Origin: an uncultured Clostridia bacterium
GTDB lineage: Bacteria > Bacillota > Clostridia > Christensenellales > Borkfalkiaceae
Length of the DNA: 64,000 bases
Reading direction: 5' to 3'
Assembly (NCBI GenBank): GCA_947627665.1
Contig: CANQWX010000002.1
Location: 60,453 to 124,452, forward strand
In this document: positions 45,633-52,844 of the stretch, in pieces
How positions within the stretch are numbered: position 1 is the stretch's first letter
Layout of the letters: the number at the start of each line of letters is the position of its first letter
Made by a program: the position numbers and the translations under genes
Notes under the pieces: model-generated
What the model saw: only the letters and a program-made list of their open reading frames with translations
What the model was told of the DNA's origin: nothing
The model's database searches: none

Positions 45633-45668
45633 CCCGCCGCGGCGATCCTGCCGCGGCGGGCTATTTCT
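45633..45668 (+). terminator. Intrinsic terminator after metQ
   Basis: CCCGCCGCGGC-gatcct-GCCGCGGCGGG (45633-45660) followed by CTATTTCTT. Confidence 0.75.
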
Positions 45669-45713
45669 TCATGAACGGAACGTGCGGCGCATAGAATGGA
45701 AAGAGGTGAAATT

Positions 45714-46412
45714 ATGCTTTCCATGCTCTGTGCCATGCTGTGCCGCCTGTTCTTTTTCACGGGGTCCGTGTCGGACGGCAGCTCCTATCCCAAGCCTCTC
45801 TCCGCGGAGGAGGAAAAAAAGTGCCTCGAACTCGCGCGCGCGGGCGACAAGGCGGCGCGGGAAAAACTCATCCGCCACAACATGCGGCTCGTGGCGCACA
45901 TCGTCAAAAAGTACAGCGGCGCGGCAGAAACGGACGACATGATCTCGGTGGGGTCCATCGGGCTGATCAAGGCGATCTCCACCTACGAACCGGGGCACGG
46001 CACGCGGCTGGCCACCTACACGGCGCGCTGCGTGGAGAACGAGATCCTCATGCTCATCCGCGCGGGCAAGAAGCACAAGAACGATCTATCCCTCTCCGAC
46101 CCCGTCGGCACGGACAAGGACGGCAATGAGCTGACCATCATGGACCTTCTGTTCGAGAAGGAGGACAAGGTGTTCGGCGGGGTAGAGCGCTCTCTGATGC
46201 AGGAGAAATTTCTCAAGGCGGTCAAGGAGCTTTTGACCGAGCGGGAAACGCAGATCGTGTGCATGCGGTATGCGCTCACGGGCGGGGTGCCGATGGCGCA
46301 GCGGGAGGTGGCGGCGAAGATGAAGATCTCGCGCTCGTATGTGTCGCGGCTCGAGAAGAAGGCGCTGGAAAAGCTGCGCGACGGCCTCGACCGCAACGAC
46401 TTTCTGGATTAA
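45714..46412 (+). CDS. sigK: Sporulation sigma factor SigK
   Basis: 232 residues from the ATG at 45714, chosen because AGAGGTG lies 8-14 nt upstream, rather than the ATG at 45696. The hydrophobic N-terminus (about 1-22) is a pro-sequence as in pro-sigma-K. Region 2 reads LIRHNMRLVAHIVKKY and IGLIKAISTYEPGHGTRLATY; region 4 has REVAAKMKISRSYVSRLEKKAL. Controls late mother-cell genes during sporulation. The gene is intact, not split by a skin-like element. Confidence 0.93.
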   Translation: MLSMLCAMLCRLFFFTGSVSDGSSYPKPLSAEEEKKCLELARAGDKAAREKLIRHNMRLVAHIVKKYSGAAETDDMISVGSIGLIKAISTYEPGHGTRLATYTARCVENEILMLIRAGKKHKNDLSLSDPVGTDKDGNELTIMDLLFEKEDKVFGGVERSLMQEKFLKAVKELLTERETQIVCMRYALTGGVPMAQREVAAKMKISRSYVSRLEKKALEKLRDGLDRNDFLD

Positions 46413-46414
46413 AG

Positions 46415-46860
46415 AGGGGCTGGTGCGCTTCGCCCCTTGCCCACCCCTTGAGGTGGAGCATTGCCTTCTGCCAACGGTTGATAACCGTTGGCGCAATGCG
46501 ACATGAGTGAGCGCATTTGCCGCGCGAACGGTGACCGAACACGGGCTTCTACCCCGTGTGAGAAGGGTGTCTTGCCGCAACGGCGGCAAGACGGAAGGGG
46601 TGTGGGGCGCTTGCTGTCCCTGAAAGGGAAAGTACCCGCGAAGCGGGGGAAAGGGTTTCTGAGAACCCCTCAGGCTCGGCTTACGCCTCGCCAGCTCCCC
46701 TATAGGGGCGCCAAGTGCGGTAGAGATATTTCGACTCCACTTCGTTCCGCTCAATATGACGTGGGTGTGGAAATTGCCCACCCCCTTAATCCCCCTCCAT
46801 TGGAGGGGGTCCCTCTCCGTGGGGTGCCTTATTCCCCCCACAAAGCACGAATTTCCCCAA
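46415..46860. repeat. Dispersed intergenic repeat block without genes
   Basis: About 450 bp: a CCACCCCTTGAGGTGG hairpin, the inverted third copy of the 86-bp hairpin module, the GCCGCAACGGCGGCAAGACG unit, a GGGACAGC...CCGAAAGGG-type unit, GGCTCGGCTTACGCCTCGCC with CCCCTATAGGGGCGCC, a TTTCGACTCC...GCTCAATATGACG unit and a CCCCCTCCattGGAGGGGG hairpin. Confidence 0.85.
46452..46537 (-). repeat. 86-bp hairpin module, copy 3 (inverted)
   Basis: Reverse-orientation copy of the module at 41657. Its hairpin is CCAACGGTT-gat-AACCGTTGG (46471-46491): both bases of one pair differ from copies 1 and 2 (A-T replaced by G-C), which preserves the stem. Confidence 0.9.
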
Positions 46861-46875
46861 GCGCCGAAAAATCAC

Positions 46876-46904
46876 TTTACTTTTGCGCCCGCTTTCACTA
46901 TAAT
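46876..46904 (+). promoter_or_regulatory. Promoter ending 7 nt before an ATG (leaderless)
   Basis: TTTACT at 46876-46881, 17-bp spacer, TATAAT at 46899-46904; expected start at about 46911-46912, the ATG. Confidence 0.75.
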
Positions 46905-46911
46905 ATATTCC

Positions 46912-47778
46912 ATGATACGCCTCGCCGATCATTGGAAGGATTTTGCCGTGCTCTGTACGGGGGACGGCTATAAGCTCGAACGCTGGGGACAGGCTCTCCT
47001 GCTCCGCCCCGACCCGCAGGTCATCTGGGCGGCGCAGCGCGACCTCTTCTCCTACCCCGGGCTTTCCGCCGTCTATCACCGCAGCGAAAAAGGGGGCGGC
47101 GGATGGGAATTCCGTACCCCGCTCCCCGAGAGCTGGACGGTCGGCTACGGCGAACTTACCTTCAAGGTAAAGCCGATGGGCTTCAAGCACACGGGGCTTT
47201 TCCCCGAACAGGCGGTCAACTGGGAGCGGACGGGCGCCATCATCCGTGCGGCGGTGCAAAAGGGGAGAACGCCCAAAGTTCTCAATCTTTTCGCCTACAC
47301 GGGCGGGGCGACGGTCGCCATGGCCAAGGCGGGCGCTTCGGTCGTGCATGTCGACGCCGCCAAGGGCATGGTGGAGCGCGCGGGCGAAAACGCGCGGCTC
47401 TCTGGGATCGGAAGCGGCATCCGCTACATCGTGGACGACTGCAAGAAGTTCGTCCTGCGCGAACTCCGCCGCGGCAACCGTTATGACGGGATCGTGATGG
47501 ACCCGCCCTCCTACGGCAGAGGCCCGAACGGCGAGATGTGGAAGATCGAAGAGGAGATATATCCCTTCGTCAAGCTGTGCGCGGAACTTCTCTCGGACGA
47601 GCCGCTCTTCTTTCTCATCAACAGCTACACCACGGGTCTGCAACCCACGGTGCTCGAAAATATCCTCGCCCTGGCGCTCGGGGGCAGGAAAGGAACTTAC
47701 GAAGCGTACGAAGTGGGGCTGCCCACGGGGGAAGGCATCGCGCTTCCCTGCGGCGCGGGAGGGATGTATTATGTGTGA
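46912..47778 (+). CDS. Class I SAM-dependent rRNA-methyltransferase-like protein
   Basis: 288 residues from the ATG at 46912 (MIRLADHWKDF). Similar to the RlmI/RlmK family C-terminal part: ERTGAIIR region, SAM motif LNLFAYTGGATVAMA, DCKKFV, and catalytic MDPPSYGRG. The N-terminal PUA domain of RlmI is absent. Probably methylates a cytosine of 23S rRNA, but the exact target is not decidable. No Shine-Dalgarno precedes the ATG and the -10 box is 7 nt away. Overlaps the next gene by 8 nt. Confidence 0.85.
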   Translation: MIRLADHWKDFAVLCTGDGYKLERWGQALLLRPDPQVIWAAQRDLFSYPGLSAVYHRSEKGGGGWEFRTPLPESWTVGYGELTFKVKPMGFKHTGLFPEQAVNWERTGAIIRAAVQKGRTPKVLNLFAYTGGATVAMAKAGASVVHVDAAKGMVERAGENARLSGIGSGIRYIVDDCKKFVLRELRRGNRYDGIVMDPPSYGRGPNGEMWKIEEEIYPFVKLCAELLSDEPLFFLINSYTTGLQPTVLENILALALGGRKGTYEAYEVGLPTGEGIALPCGAGGMYYV

Positions 47779-48529
47779 AGAAAGGCAAACGCCCGCAGCG
47801 GCGGAAGAGGCGCCCGCGGAAGAAGTACCCGCGGAAGAGGCGCTCACCGTCCTCTACGAGGACAATCACATCATCGTGGTATTAAAGCCGCAGAACGTCG
47901 CCTCCTGCCCCGACGAGAGCGGGGACGGCAACATGCTCGACCGCGTGAAGGCGTACATCAAAACGACCTGCCATAAGCCGGGCAACGTGTACGTCGGGCT
48001 TGTCCACAGGCTCGACCGTCCCACGGGCGGCGTGATGGTGTTCGCCAAGACGAGCAAGGCGGCGGGCAGGCTCTCGGCGCAGATGAAGACGGGGGACTTC
48101 GAAAAGAAGTACCTTGCCGTGCTCGTCGGCGCGCCGCAGGAGGAGAGCGGCACCCTGACGGGCTACCTCAAAAAGAACACCGTCAACAACATGGTATACC
48201 TGACGCCGCAGGCGACGGACGGGGCAAAGCTCGCCTCTCTCGACTACCGCGTCCTCGAAAAGGCGGGGGAACTCGCCCTCGTGCAGGTCAAGCTGCACAC
48301 GGGCAGGAGCCACCAGATCCGCGTGCAGATGGCGGGCATTTCCCACCCCGTGTACGGCGACATGCGCTACGGCGGCGAGAAGGCGGTCAAGGGCAAGCTG
48401 GCGCTCTGGGCGTACTCGCTCGGGTTCACCCATCCCGTCACCAAGGAGCGCATGCTCTTTCTGTGCGAACCGCCCAGGACGGAGACGCCGTGGAGGCGTT
48501 TCGACCTCGGCGCGGCGCTCAAACCGTGA
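47771..48529 (+). CDS. RluA-family pseudouridine synthase
   Basis: 252 residues. An Ala/Glu/Pro-rich N-terminal extension (1-25), then the RluA fold: VLYEDNHIIVVLKPQNV, catalytic D82 in VHRLDRPTGGVMVFAKT and LHTGRSHQIRVQMA. It has no S4 domain. Target uridines in rRNA or tRNA cannot be told from sequence. Coupled to the methyltransferase gene before it, so both probably modify the ribosome. Confidence 0.92.
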   Translation: MCEERQTPAAAEEAPAEEVPAEEALTVLYEDNHIIVVLKPQNVASCPDESGDGNMLDRVKAYIKTTCHKPGNVYVGLVHRLDRPTGGVMVFAKTSKAAGRLSAQMKTGDFEKKYLAVLVGAPQEESGTLTGYLKKNTVNNMVYLTPQATDGAKLASLDYRVLEKAGELALVQVKLHTGRSHQIRVQMAGISHPVYGDMRYGGEKAVKGKLALWAYSLGFTHPVTKERMLFLCEPPRTETPWRRFDLGAALKP

Positions 48530-48577
48530 GAAAAGCGGGAAAATTTTCGATTTCTTTCAAAGAAGGCGAAATACCGC

Positions 48578-48606
48578 TTGACTTGCCATGAAAATTTTAG
48601 TAAAAT
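48578..48606 (+). promoter_or_regulatory. Promoter of the large surface protein
   Basis: TTGACT at 48578-48583, 17-bp spacer, TAAAAT at 48601-48606. Confidence 0.75.
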
Positions 48607-48649
48607 GGTAAAGATAGTCGGGCAAAATGCCCGTGATGGAGCAACCTAC

Positions 48650-51226
48650 ATGAATAAGACAAAGATCCGCTTTCTGACAATTCTCGCGCTCTTTTCCGCG
48701 TTTGCACTCGCCTTCGGCTTTGCCGTGGGCGCCCTATTCCACACCAAGAGCGCGCTGGCGGTAGAGTACCGCCCCACGGAGATCTTCTCCGCAGGCACGG
48801 ACGGCTCGGTGGGAGCCTCCGAGGGCGAGGGAGATCAATACGTCCAGTTCACATTCAGCAAGGAAAAGGGCAGCGTGCATTTCCGCCGCGACCTTGCGCT
48901 CAAATGGTTCGCGCCCCTTGTCCCCGAAACGGAGGAGGGCGGCGAAGGCGAAGAGGGTGAAAACGGGAACGATCCCGCCGCACAGGCGGAGGAGCCCGCG
49001 GCAACCTACCAAACGGGCCGCTATTCGATGACCTTCGCGTTCCCCACCTTCGATTTCACCCGCTTCACGCTCACCTATGAGGGCGCGGAGGAGAATGTCA
49101 CCAAGGAGGGCGTTTCCACCAACAGCCTCGTGTTCTTCTATGAGGACAGCACGCTGAAAGTTGCCGTCCGCGATTCCTACCACCAGCCCGAAGAGGACGT
49201 GAAAGAGGAAGAGGACACCTGGTTCGAAGAAACCGAAAAGACGGCGCTCACCGTTGCGGCGGGCGGGGACATCACCCTCTCCCTCACCGACGAAGGCGTG
49301 GGCTACGGCGAATTCAAGGTGCTTTTGAACGGGGAAGAAGCGGGCGTGTTCACCAACATCGGCGGCTATTTCCTCGAATATCTCAGCTCGGCTTCCTCCA
49401 CCCCCCGCGATCCCATCACCTTTACGGCGGACAAGCTCGCCGAGGGCAAGACGGAACAGAAGCTGCTCATGAAGGAACTCAACGGGCAGAGCTTTACGCT
49501 CAACAGCGACGGCCGCGTCACGGACAACGCCGACCCCGTGCTCATCGTCAACGAGGAAGTCTACGCCTACACCCTCGGCAGAAAGTGGTCGCTCACCTAC
49601 GAAGCCGTGGACGTGTGCGACAGCTCCGTCACCGTCACGAGAAGATACGCGATGGTCAACGCCGCGGATGAGGACGGCCTCTATCCCAAGCCTCTCTCGG
49701 GCGATTATTCCGCCCTCACCACTTCCACCGTGTTCATGCCCACGAGCGACACGCAGGAAGAGGAGCAATACGTTTCCATCTACTTCGAACTCGACGACGG
49801 CACCAACCTTTCGGGGCTTACCTCGGGCCAGAAGGCGGAAAAGTGGATCTATCTCGCGTGGTATGCCGCCGACGGACAGACAAAGACCCTCCATTCCGCC
49901 AAGGCGTACAAGTGCCCCAAGTGCGGGGAACTTGTCAGCGAGAAGGAGTATGAGGACCTCGACAGCGAATGGAAGTGCCCCAACACCGAGGGGACGGAGG
50001 ATCACGGCGACGTCACGAAGGAGCAGCTCGAACTGACCGAAGTGGACGATTTCACCTACATCATCGTCAACCGCGGCGACATCGGCGCGGCGCAGACGGG
50101 CGAGAAGAGCGGCCCCACCTATGTGGGCGTGACCGCCGACGAAGCCACCAAGACCAACGTCAAGGCCGAAGAGGCCGATACGCTCGCCGAGGAATACCAG
50201 CGGGCGATCGACGAGATCGCATACAAGAAGGACAAGGACGGCAATCTCACGAGAGAGCTTGCCCTCAGCGCGGGCGACGGCAGCTACTTCTATCTTCCCT
50301 CCCTGCGCAGCCTCATCACGAGCAAGAACGCCGACTACCGCAATCTCCGTTTCAGCGTCTACTATAAGAAGCAGAGCCTCGAAACGAGCGGGAGCGCTTC
50401 CTCGGCAACGTCGCTGCGCTACAACGCGCTCCGCTTCGAGATCGACGAAGAGGGCAAGTACATCTTCAAGGTGCTCGCCTCCGACGCCGCGGGCAACACG
50501 ATGAAGTACTACGACGCGGACGGCAGGCTCGCCGACGTATCCTCGGGCAACATCTGGGACATCGAAGAGATCCCCACCTTCCGCTTCGAAACGGGCTACA
50601 CGGGCGCGAAAGTGGAGGACCCCGGCACGCAGACCCCCGGTTACCGCGAGAGCACATACACCGTTCCCTCCTTCGACATCGTGGCGCTCAGCGACTATAA
50701 GGCGACCTACACCCTCTACCGCTTCGACGAGGGCGCTCTGGGCGGACTGAGCAAGCCCGAGTACAACGACTTTGTGGAGAACGTCAAGGACTACGTCGAA
50801 ACCTACGCCGCCTGCCTCAAAGAGGTCAAGACCTTCAACAGCAGCGTGAGCGAAGAGGACGAGGACCAGTGGGAGCGCACGGACAACAAGTACCATTGGG
50901 ATCCCGACAGCTCTTTGAGCTTTGTCCCGCAGGAAGCGACCTACTATATCGTCAAGCTCACCATTGAGGAAGAGAGGCTCCCCGGGCACACGGCGACCGC
51001 TTATCAGGTGATCGACGTCAAGAACCCGCTCGACCCCATTCCCAACACCACCGAGTGGCTGGAAAACAACGTGACCTCCGTGGTCCTGTTCTCCGTATCC
51101 GCGGTGCTGCTCATCGTCATCATCATTCTGTTCGTCGTCAAGCCTTCGGACAAGAACATCGAGGAAGTGGATGTCAAGACGCTGCGCGGCAAGAAGCAGA
51201 AGGGCAACAAGGACAAGGAAGAATAA
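48650..51226 (+). CDS. Large cell-surface protein with C-terminal membrane anchor
   Basis: 858 residues from the ATG at 48650 (TGGAG upstream). Signal peptide (hydrophobic about 8-30, likely cleavage after SALA), a long acidic extracellular part, one membrane helix (about 810-830) and a 28-residue cytosolic tail rich in Lys and Glu. Near 420-445 it has a rubredoxin/zinc-knuckle-like insert: C422-x2-C425 in YKCPKCGEL and C443 in WKCPNT. Beta-rich segments around 640-800 resemble Ig-like/cadherin-like modules (FEIDEEGKYIFKVLASDAAGN). No known family was identified. Its own promoter and terminator make it monocistronic. Likely a surface or envelope protein specific to this lineage. Confidence 0.75.
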   Translation: MNKTKIRFLTILALFSAFALAFGFAVGALFHTKSALAVEYRPTEIFSAGTDGSVGASEGEGDQYVQFTFSKEKGSVHFRRDLALKWFAPLVPETEEGGEGEEGENGNDPAAQAEEPAATYQTGRYSMTFAFPTFDFTRFTLTYEGAEENVTKEGVSTNSLVFFYEDSTLKVAVRDSYHQPEEDVKEEEDTWFEETEKTALTVAAGGDITLSLTDEGVGYGEFKVLLNGEEAGVFTNIGGYFLEYLSSASSTPRDPITFTADKLAEGKTEQKLLMKELNGQSFTLNSDGRVTDNADPVLIVNEEVYAYTLGRKWSLTYEAVDVCDSSVTVTRRYAMVNAADEDGLYPKPLSGDYSALTTSTVFMPTSDTQEEEQYVSIYFELDDGTNLSGLTSGQKAEKWIYLAWYAADGQTKTLHSAKAYKCPKCGELVSEKEYEDLDSEWKCPNTEGTEDHGDVTKEQLELTEVDDFTYIIVNRGDIGAAQTGEKSGPTYVGVTADEATKTNVKAEEADTLAEEYQRAIDEIAYKKDKDGNLTRELALSAGDGSYFYLPSLRSLITSKNADYRNLRFSVYYKKQSLETSGSASSATSLRYNALRFEIDEEGKYIFKVLASDAAGNTMKYYDADGRLADVSSGNIWDIEEIPTFRFETGYTGAKVEDPGTQTPGYRESTYTVPSFDIVALSDYKATYTLYRFDEGALGGLSKPEYNDFVENVKDYVETYAACLKEVKTFNSSVSEEDEDQWERTDNKYHWDPDSSLSFVPQEATYYIVKLTIEEERLPGHTATAYQVIDVKNPLDPIPNTTEWLENNVTSVVLFSVSAVLLIVIIILFVVKPSDKNIEEVDVKTLRGKKQKGNKDKEE

Positions 51227-51239
51227 AACGGTTCGCAAG

Positions 51240-51266
51240 GGGCGCCCCGCACGGGCGCCCTTTTTT
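51240..51266 (+). terminator. Intrinsic terminator after the surface protein
   Basis: GGGCGCCC-cgcac-GGGCGCCC followed by six Ts, 14 nt after the stop. Confidence 0.85.
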
Positions 51267-51275
51267 GTAAAAGAA

Positions 51276-51298
51276 AACCCCTGGATAGTCCAGGGGTT
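51276..51298. mobile_element. Left-end hairpin of an IS200/IS605-type element
   Basis: AACCCCTGGA-tag-TCCAGGGGTT, a 10-bp subterminal hairpin of the sort used by TnpA, about 105 bp before the transposase start. Confidence 0.65.
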
Positions 51299-51333
51299 CA
51301 GGAGAGGTTTACCGAAAAGTATTGAAAGTAAAA

Positions 51334-51395
51334 CTCCTTTGGATTAGAATAGAGGTAAGCGACCTGGCAGTTGCGAACCGAAAAATCCAAAGGAG
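51334..51395 (+). promoter_or_regulatory. Inverted repeat hiding the tnpA ribosome site
   Basis: CTCCTTTGGATT (51334-51345) is perfectly complementary to AATCCAAAGGAG (51384-51395), which contains the Shine-Dalgarno of the transposase gene. IS200 transposase translation is known to be repressed by such leader structures. Confidence 0.7.
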
Positions 51396-51404
51396 GTCAA
51401 CCGA

Positions 51405-51842
51405 ATGGAAGACACAAATAGTTTATCACACACGAAATGGAATTGCAAGTACCATGTAGTGTTCGCGCCGAAATATCGGAGGAAAGTATTTTTCGAAGAT
51501 AAAAGGATAGAGATAGGAGCGATACTGCGAGAGCTGTGTAGGTGGAAGGGAGTAGAAATCGTAGAAGCGGAAGTATGCCCCGACCATGTGCACATGTTGC
51601 TTGAAATACCGCCGAAGATAAGTGTAAGCGGGTTCATGGGTTTTCTGAAAGGCAAGAGCAGTCTGATGATATACCAAAAGTGGGGCAACATGAAGTTCAA
51701 ATACAGAAACAGACAATTCTGGTGCAGAGGATACTATGTAGATACTGTAACACATCTTTATGGACACTATTTTGTTTTGAAGACGGTAGCTGACTGTGCT
51801 ATCATTTTATCCTTCCTTTATGCCTATATTATAAGAGCTTAA
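51405..51842 (+). pseudogene. tnpA: IS200-type transposase TnpA, C-terminally disrupted
   Basis: 145 residues are readable. The first 115 or so are a normal HUH Y1 transposase: HVVFAPKYRRKVF, the HUH motif DHVHMLLEIPP (60-70), and the catalytic Tyr region WCRGYYVDTV (106-115). After this the family continues with a conserved helix, but here the frame runs into unrelated sequence (THLYGHYF...) for 30 residues. The terminal helix and the right end of the element are lost. Base composition changes just after the break, which marks the left side of the acquired AT-richer region. Confidence 0.8.
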
Positions 51843-51936
51843 TCGCGTGACCCAAAGATCAATTTTGATATGACATCACAAAAAAGCCAAAAATTTTACT
51901 CTCGATTTCTTTGCTACAAAGTTTTTTATTGTTATT

Positions 51937-52761
51937 TCAATCGCCTTTATTGCCTAACAAACGCGAGGTATCGATTTGTTCCAATACCCGCAGTTGAGAG
52001 CGTGCCATGTTGTTGAGTTGCCTCAATCTTTCGGTCTGCGGAACGCCTTGCTCAATCAAAATGGCATTGTAGCTCTCCATATTGGCAATCACTAAAAGCT
52101 GTTCCACCGTGGCATAGTCGCGGATATTGCCTTTTAGCGTCGGGTTCTCCTTGCGCCACTCCGCGGCAGTCTTGCCAAACAGTGCTACATTGAGAAGGTC
52201 TGCTTCATCGGCATAAACATATTTGAGTTGTTCCTCCGTAAGCGTGGGAACGATATTCTCCTTAATGGCATCCGTGTGTATTCGGTAATTTACTTTTGCA
52301 AGTTCGCGCTTTGCTGACCATTCAAGTGCCTGCTGCTCTTGAACTTTGAGGCGCTGAAACTCTTTTATCAGATACAGTTCAAATTCGACCGAGATCCAAC
52401 TTGCGAACTTAAAGGCTATATCTCTATGCGCATAAGTGCCGCCATAGCGCCCGGTTCTGCTGACTATGCCGATCGCGTTTGTCTTTTCTATCCATTCTTG
52501 CGCAGTCAAAACAAAAGAGTTCTCACCCGAATTATTTTTAATGTTACCGAATTCGGTTACATTAAAATCGGGATTATTCAACGTTTCCCATAACCCGAGA
52601 TACTGGATTGTGGAATAATTTCTTAGCCAATGCGAAAGCACAATACCAGAATGCTGTGGATTTTTAGCCTTTGCGATGTCGGTTAAGCAAATGTAATCTT
52701 CGGTATTTAAGTTCTGATACCGAATATTTATTCCTTGAACTATTACTTCTTTATTTATCAT
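51937..52761 (-). CDS. KilA-N domain protein
   Basis: 274 residues. N-terminal KilA-N-type DNA-binding domain (about 1-140) with the typical ICLTDIAKAKNPQ, WLRNYSTIQYLGLWE and GRYGGTYAHRDIAFKFASWIS, then a helical, Glu/Lys-rich part. Strong ribosome site AAGGAGGGC. KilA-N proteins occur in phages, plasmids and defence islands and are often next to restriction systems. It lies 83 bp downstream of the four-gene restriction unit on the same strand and may be part of it or an independent gene. Confidence 0.8.
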   Translation of the reverse strand: MINKEVIVQGINIRYQNLNTEDYICLTDIAKAKNPQHSGIVLSHWLRNYSTIQYLGLWETLNNPDFNVTEFGNIKNNSGENSFVLTAQEWIEKTNAIGIVSRTGRYGGTYAHRDIAFKFASWISVEFELYLIKEFQRLKVQEQQALEWSAKRELAKVNYRIHTDAIKENIVPTLTEEQLKYVYADEADLLNVALFGKTAAEWRKENPTLKGNIRDYATVEQLLVIANMESYNAILIEQGVPQTERLRQLNNMARSQLRVLEQIDTSRLLGNKGD

Positions 52762-52844
52762 AGTGCCCTCCTTTTAACCTTATCGATTTTAGTTTGAATT
52801 TTATATGGCAATCAAAAATCCAATGCTTGCTAAATTTTGAGTTT

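Noticed and set aside
45714..46412. A skin-like interruption of sigK
   Set aside because: The frame is continuous through regions 2 and 4 with normal length.
48734..51238. 834-codon minus-strand open frame opposite the surface protein
   Set aside because: Mirror frame of a real gene with signal peptide, promoter and terminator; the reverse product has no family features.
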